DNA of 11,050 bases, taken from contig NHFW02000034.1 of the NCBI GenBank assembly GCA_002171295.2, forward strand, positions 10,343 through 21,392, written 5' to 3'. Source of the DNA: Flavobacteriaceae bacterium TMED121. Its GTDB lineage: Bacteria > Bacteroidota > Bacteroidia > Flavobacteriales > Flavobacteriaceae. The position numbers were made by a program, and so were the translations under genes. Position 1 is the first letter of the stretch; each line of letters starts with the position of its first letter. Positions 7,042 through 11,050 of this stretch are shown here, in pieces. The notes beneath the pieces were generated by a model. It made no database searches and was not told where the DNA came from. It saw only the letters and a list, made by a program, of their open reading frames with translations.

Positions 7042-9453
7042 ATGAATTTTCAAAACCAAGAAAAAACAACAATTTTTAGCTTTGAGGACTACAAAAAAAG
7101 GGTAATCAAAGACTACCACACAATTGTTTTGAGCCGAGAAACAAGTATCCTTGGACGTAGGGAAGTTTTAAGCGGAAAGGGTAAATTTGGAATCTTCGGA
7201 GATGGAAAAGAACTTCCTCAAATTGCGATGAATCATTTCTTTGAAAACGGGGATTTTAGATCTGGTTATTATAGAGACCAAACTTTTTTGATGGCACAGG
7301 GATATTTAACTCCTGAGGATCATTTTGCGGCTCTTTATGCTCACCCTGATACTAAATATGAACCTATGTCTTCGGGAAGACAGATGGTAGGACATTTTTC
7401 AAATCAATTAATTGATAAAAATGGAAATTGGCTTGATCAAACTTTACAAAAAAATCATATTTCTGATGTCTCTTCTATTGGAGCTCAAATGCCAAGGCTT
7501 GTAGGTTTAGCTCAAGCCTCTAAGATATATAGAAAGTTAGATATAAAAGGGTCAGAAAAATTCTCCAAAAATGGTAATGAAATTGCTTGGGGTACTATCG
7601 GTAACGGAGGTACCAGTGAAGGGCTTTTTTTTGAAGCTATAAATGCTATCGGAGTACTTCAAATTCCTGTTGTCATGAGTATATGGGATGATGGTTATGG
7701 TATATCGGTTAAAAATAAACAACAAACTACAAAAGAAAGTATTTCAAAAGCTCTGGAAGGATTTAAAAAAGACGGGGATTTAAGTGGTCTTGAAATATTA
7801 ACTGTTAATGGTTGGGATTACCCAGAATTAATTAAAATATATTCCTATGCTTCTAAATTAGCTAGACTAAATCATGTACCCGTTATCGTTCATGTCACTG
7901 AGCTTACTCAACCTCTAGGACACTCAACCTCTGGATCGCATGAACGATATAAATCAAAGGAGCGACTTGAATGGGAAAATTTAAATGATTGCAATAAAAG
8001 AATGCGAGAGTGGATTTTATCCAACGGGTTTTGTAATGAAAAGTATCTCATTGAAATCGAAAGTGAAATAAAAAATGAAGTTAAACTTGCTAGGAGATCA
8101 GCATGGAATAATTACCAAAAACCGATTATAGGGCTTAAAAAAGAACTTAATGTTTTTTTAGAAGACTTCATGTTAAAGACAAACAATGACGTTGCACTAA
8201 AACTTCTTCATAAAGAGTTAAATGAAAAAACTGAGCTATTTTATCACGAGGTTATTGGAGCTGCCAGGAAAACTCGAAAAATCTTGATGAATAATAGTTT
8301 TACAGACGTAGAGGATTTTAAAGCTTGGATTAATAAATCGAAAGAACTTTTACAAGAAAAATTCTCTTCACATTTGTACAGTGGTGGTATTAATTCAGTT
8401 GACAAAGTAAAATCAGTTGACGCTGAATATTCTCAAGATCCTAAAATGGTTGATGGAAGAATTATACTCAGAGAAAACTTCGATAAGCTTTTAGATAAAG
8501 AAGATCGATTAATTATTTTTGGTCAGGATAGTGGTAAAATAGGGGGAGTAAATCAAGGTTTGGAGGGATTACAAAATAAATATGGTGAAATCCGTGTTTC
8601 AGACTCAGGTATTAGAGAAGCTACCATAATAGGTCAAGGAATCGGCATGGCTCTAAGAGGACTTAAGCCTATAGCTGAAATTCAATACCTTGATTATATA
8701 TTATATTGTTTACAAATCCTTAGTGATGATTTGGCAACATTAAGTTACAGATCAAAAGGAAGGCAAATTTCTCCATTAATTATTCGAACGCGGGGACACC
8801 GCCTAGAGGGCATTTGGCATTCTGGATCACCGATGGCAGCAATGATTCATCTTTTAAGAGGAATACATATTCTTGTTCCGAGAAATATGACTCAAGCAGC
8901 AGGTTTTTACAACACCCTCATTCAAGCGAATCAACCTGCAGTTGTTATTGAATCTCTTAATGGATACAGAATTAAAGAAAAAATGCCCTCCAATTTAGGA
9001 GAGTTTTCGTTACCCATAGGAGAAATTGAAGTGCTTAGATCTGGAAGTGATATTACACTTATTTCATACGGGTCTACCCTTAGAATAGTTCGTCAAGTCG
9101 CCGAAGATTTAGAGAAATATGAAATAAGTGCTGAAGTAATTGACATTCAAACCTTGTTACCTTTTGATGTTAAATGTGAGATTAAGCAAAGTGTCGCCAA
9201 AACAAATAGGATTGTGATCATTGATGAAGATATGCCAGGTGGTGCCTCTGCATATATTCTTCAACAACTTTTGGATCATCAAAATATTTATCATTATTTA
9301 GATACTCAACCTAAACTAATTTCTGCAAAACCTCACAGACCAGCTTATGGAGAAGATGGCGACTATTTCTCAAAGCCTTCAGCTGATGATATTTTTGAAG
9401 AGATATATGAAATAATGCATGAAACGAATCCTGCTAGATACAAAAAACTTTAA
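7042..9453 (+). CDS. Thiamine-diphosphate-dependent 2-oxoacid dehydrogenase E1, fused alpha and beta subunits
   Basis: This is the E1 of a 2-oxoacid dehydrogenase complex, most like the branched-chain type. It decarboxylates a 2-keto acid and passes the acyl group to lipoyl-E2, which is not in this window. The 803-residue chain has an alpha-type half (about 1-370), a helical linker (about 370-465) and a beta-type half (about 466-803). The cofactor motif of the alpha half is GNGGTSEG (187-194) followed by WDDGYGIS (215-222), instead of the textbook GDG...NN. HSTSGSHERY (294-303) matches the loop near the active site. In the beta half, DSGIREA carries Glu526, aligned with the Glu that activates the thiamine ring. 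GHRLEGIWHSG (585-595) and the C-terminal transketolase domain (about 665-790) follow. Such fusions are usual in Bacteroidota. Substrate (branched-chain versus pyruvate or acetoin) is not decided by sequence. It converges tail to tail with holA. Confidence 0.92.
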   Translation: MNFQNQEKTTIFSFEDYKKRVIKDYHTIVLSRETSILGRREVLSGKGKFGIFGDGKELPQIAMNHFFENGDFRSGYYRDQTFLMAQGYLTPEDHFAALYAHPDTKYEPMSSGRQMVGHFSNQLIDKNGNWLDQTLQKNHISDVSSIGAQMPRLVGLAQASKIYRKLDIKGSEKFSKNGNEIAWGTIGNGGTSEGLFFEAINAIGVLQIPVVMSIWDDGYGISVKNKQQTTKESISKALEGFKKDGDLSGLEILTVNGWDYPELIKIYSYASKLARLNHVPVIVHVTELTQPLGHSTSGSHERYKSKERLEWENLNDCNKRMREWILSNGFCNEKYLIEIESEIKNEVKLARRSAWNNYQKPIIGLKKELNVFLEDFMLKTNNDVALKLLHKELNEKTELFYHEVIGAARKTRKILMNNSFTDVEDFKAWINKSKELLQEKFSSHLYSGGINSVDKVKSVDAEYSQDPKMVDGRIILRENFDKLLDKEDRLIIFGQDSGKIGGVNQGLEGLQNKYGEIRVSDSGIREATIIGQGIGMALRGLKPIAEIQYLDYILYCLQILSDDLATLSYRSKGRQISPLIIRTRGHRLEGIWHSGSPMAAMIHLLRGIHILVPRNMTQAAGFYNTLIQANQPAVVIESLNGYRIKEKMPSNLGEFSLPIGEIEVLRSGSDITLISYGSTLRIVRQVAEDLEKYEISAEVIDIQTLLPFDVKCEIKQSVAKTNRIVIIDEDMPGGASAYILQQLLDHQNIYHYLDTQPKLISAKPHRPAYGEDGDYFSKPSADDIFEEIYEIMHETNPARYKKL

Positions 9454-9455
9454 GC

Positions 9456-10457
9456 CTAAACAGCAAAAACCTTAACTAAAAGGTCTTGTATGACACCTTT
9501 GTAATTACCAGATTTTACTCCAACTCCTTTACTTTTTAGATCAGCTTCCAAAGTAAAATAAATCCCCTTACTTGCTTGTTTTAAATTAAAAACACTAGCA
9601 GCATGTTGATAATCTTTCAAAAAATAGGGATTAACTCCGAGTGAAGAAGCAGCTTTAGATTTATCTTCTAAACCGTGATATATCAATACCCTTCTAAAAA
9701 AAGTATTTAAACCAGAAATAGTTAAAACCAAAGGATGATTTTTAGAGTTTTCAGACATGTATTTAACGATTTGACAACACTTATTAAAATCTCTTTTACC
9801 TAATGCCTTATAGAGTTCAAAATTATTGTAATCCTTGCTAAACCCTACATGCTTCTGGATGAGATCGGGTGAGACAATTGTACCTTCCGACAATACGATC
9901 TTTAACTTATCAATTTCTTTTTCTATTTTATTTAAATCATTACCTAATGCTTCACATAGTAATTGTAATCCAATGTTGTCAGTAGAAAAACCTGAAGCTT
10001 TAAGTTTTTCTAAAATCCATGGTCCCAACTGGTTGTCATACAATGGCTTGCTGTCATATATAACACCAATTTTTTTTCCATTTTTATATAGTTTTTTTCG
10101 CTTGTCAAATATTTTATACTTATAACAAAGCACCAATACAGTAGTGGGTTGAGGATTTGAAAGGTAATCTGCAATAACATCCATATACTTGTCTAGGTGT
10201 TGTGCTTCTCTTACTACTACTAGATGATGGCTGGAAAGCATCGGAAAGCGTTTTGCTGCTTCTACAATATGGGAAGCTTCAACTTCTTTTCCATAAAAAA
10301 GGGAATAATCAAAAGATCTTGATGCCTCATCAAGCAAATGATCTGTGATTTTGGATTCAATTTGATCAATAAAATAAGGCTCTACTCCCGAAAGCAAGTA
10401 AAAAGGTAAGTAATTTCCCTCTTCTATTGAAGACATTAACTCATTAAATTCACGCAT
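9456..10457 (-). CDS. holA: DNA polymerase III subunit delta (clamp-loader subunit)
   Basis: The delta subunit opens the beta sliding clamp as part of the clamp-loader complex at the replication fork. The 333-residue product, close to the usual 330-345, begins MREFNELMSSIEEGNYLPFY. It shows the expected layout: an AAA+-like domain without Walker motifs (about 15-140, with the FLLSGVEPYF-type strand-helix start at 20-30), a small lid domain with the conserved-looking EALGNDLNKIEKEIDKL (169-185), and a helical collar domain (about 210-333) with LNTFFRRVLIYHGL (250-263). The stop (TAG, read from 9458 to 9456) lies 2 bases from the E1 stop. The ATG is 13 bases from the first possible start of the divergent nuclease gene. 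A one-mismatch -7 element (TAATTTTT on the minus strand, 10469-10462) lies 4 bases before the ATG, again suggesting a very short leader. Confidence 0.93.
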   Translation of the reverse strand: MREFNELMSSIEEGNYLPFYLLSGVEPYFIDQIESKITDHLLDEASRSFDYSLFYGKEVEASHIVEAAKRFPMLSSHHLVVVREAQHLDKYMDVIADYLSNPQPTTVLVLCYKYKIFDKRKKLYKNGKKIGVIYDSKPLYDNQLGPWILEKLKASGFSTDNIGLQLLCEALGNDLNKIEKEIDKLKIVLSEGTIVSPDLIQKHVGFSKDYNNFELYKALGKRDFNKCCQIVKYMSENSKNHPLVLTISGLNTFFRRVLIYHGLEDKSKAASSLGVNPYFLKDYQHAASVFNLKQASKGIYFTLEADLKSKGVGVKSGNYKGVIQDLLVKVFAV

Positions 10458-10485
10458 CTTTAAAAATTATATGCAATTTTGTGAT
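10458..10485. promoter_or_regulatory. Very short divergent promoter region between holA and the nuclease gene
   Basis: Only 13-28 bases separate the two divergent start codons, depending on the nuclease start. Minus-strand TAATTTTT (10469-10462) and plus-strand CAATTTTG (10474-10481) each miss the -7 consensus TAnnTTTG by one base. Each lies 4 bases from a start codon (10457 and 10486). Any -33 contacts must lie inside the opposite gene, so the promoters would overlap and may interfere with each other. Confidence 0.35.
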
Positions 10486-10941
10486 ATGGAAAAGCTGAAT
10501 TTCCCTGTTTTTAGTTTACACATTAAAAGTAGGGAAAATAAACACTTTATTTTTGACCTGGTAAGGAAAAAATGGCTTGTACTTACTCCTGAGGAATGGG
10601 TGAGGCAACATTGCATCCATTATTTAATAAATGAAAAAGGTTACCCTTTAGGATTAATACAAGTAGAGAAAAAATTAAAAGTTAATAAACTAGAAAAAAG
10701 GTATGATATAGTGATTTTTAATAAAGAAGGGGCTATCAATCTTCTGGTTGAATGCAAGCGAACTAATGTCCCGATTACTCAAAAAACTTTCGATCAAATC
10801 GCACAATATAATTTTACTTTAAACAGCGAATACTTAATGATAACTAACGGATTAGATCACTATTATTGCCAAATGGACTTTAAACAAAAAAGGTATATTT
10901 TTCTAAAAGACTTACCTTTATTTAAATCATTAGTCAAATGA
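10486..10941 (+). CDS. Small HsdR-N-like PD-(D/E)XK nuclease domain protein
   Basis: This stand-alone domain of 151 residues (156 if translation starts at ATG 10471) resembles the N-terminal nuclease domain of type I restriction R subunits (HSDR_N type). Numbering from 10471, it carries TPEEWVRQH (39-47), then YDIVIFN with Asp79, LLVECKR with Glu94 and Lys96, and QIAQY (109-113). Together these give the D...ExK active site and the QxxxY motif of RecB/HsdR-like nucleases. Helicase and specificity domains are absent, and no methylase is nearby, so it is not a type I restriction system as seen here. ATG 10486 (MEKLNFP) is preferred: a -7-like element overlaps the earlier ATG, and the match to relatives, from memory, begins there. 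The stop overlaps the next ATG as ATGA. Metal-dependent DNA cleavage is inferred; the biological substrate is unknown. Confidence 0.82.
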   Translation: MEKLNFPVFSLHIKSRENKHFIFDLVRKKWLVLTPEEWVRQHCIHYLINEKGYPLGLIQVEKKLKVNKLEKRYDIVIFNKEGAINLLVECKRTNVPITQKTFDQIAQYNFTLNSEYLMITNGLDHYYCQMDFKQKRYIFLKDLPLFKSLVK

Positions 10942-11050
10942 AGGTAGCCATTGCAATTTTAAATTGGAATGGAAAAAAACTACTTCAACGTTTTTTACCA
11001 TCTGTCATTAAGAATAGTCATGAAGCTAATCTTTTTGTAATAGATAATGC
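10938..11050 (+). CDS. Family-2 glycosyltransferase, N-terminus only
   Basis: The ATG at 10938 overlaps the upstream TGA in ATGA, suggesting translational coupling with the nuclease gene. The 37 complete codons to the window edge begin MKVAIAILNWNGKKLLQRFL and end FVIDNA. The first strand, the ILNWNG loop and the DNA turn fit the nucleotide-sugar-binding start of GT2 (GT-A fold) enzymes such as rhamnosyltransferase-like proteins. Donor and acceptor cannot be judged, because the DxD metal motif and the rest lie outside the window. Confidence 0.8.
   Translation, partial: MKVAIAILNWNGKKLLQRFLPSVIKNSHEANLFVIDN

Noticed and set aside
9835..10125. Plus-strand open frame inside holA
   Set aside because: It is antisense to holA, and the protein is low in recognisable features.
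10486..10941. Type I restriction-modification system
   Set aside because: Only the N-terminal nuclease-like domain is present; there is no helicase part, HsdS or HsdM in the window, and the flanking genes are housekeeping.

Overview
This window looks like an A+T-rich core-genome segment from a member of the Bacteroidota, most likely a marine-type flavobacterium. Four things point that way. Starts lack clear Shine-Dalgarno sequences, and several carry the Bacteroidota -7 promoter element TAnnTTTG. The branched-chain-type 2-oxoacid dehydrogenase E1 has its alpha and beta subunits fused. There is an M1-peptidase-like protein fused to an outer-membrane barrel. Finally, holA sits head to head with a small HsdR-N-like nuclease gene. 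I see no tRNA, rRNA, insertion sequence, CRISPR array or phage signature.

Layout. On the minus strand, 1-1064 is the N-terminal three quarters of a phosphohexomutase, most likely glmM; it runs off the left edge. A short A+T-rich divergent spacer (1065-1326) holds promoter-like elements for glmM and uvrA. On the plus strand, uvrA (1327-4167) is followed within about 10 bases by a large exported protein (about 4178-6967) and then by the fused E1 gene (7042-9453). On the minus strand, holA (9456-10457) converges on E1 with 2 bases between the stop codons. Across a gap of 13-28 bases, holA diverges from a small PD-(D/E)XK nuclease-like gene (10471 or 10486 to 10941). The last start codon, at 10938, overlaps the nuclease stop as ATGA and opens a family-2 glycosyltransferase that runs off the right edge.

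How the genes relate. Most are housekeeping: cell-wall precursor synthesis (glmM), nucleotide excision repair (uvrA), replication clamp loading (holA), and branched-chain keto-acid or acyl-CoA metabolism (E1). The genes share neighbourhoods and probably transcripts (uvrA with the barrel protein; nuclease with glycosyltransferase), but they do not form one pathway. I did not find a convincing new defence or mobile system.

The most notable observations are: (1) the barrel protein has a convincing in-frame signal peptide upstream of its first ATG/GTG/TTG but no ordinary start codon for it, which suggests an AUU start or a damaged start; (2) its M1-like domain has lost the zinc-binding residues while keeping their spacing; (3) a small conserved-looking nuclease is head to head with holA; and (4) several -7 elements lie only a few bases from start codons, which predicts leaderless or near-leaderless mRNAs.
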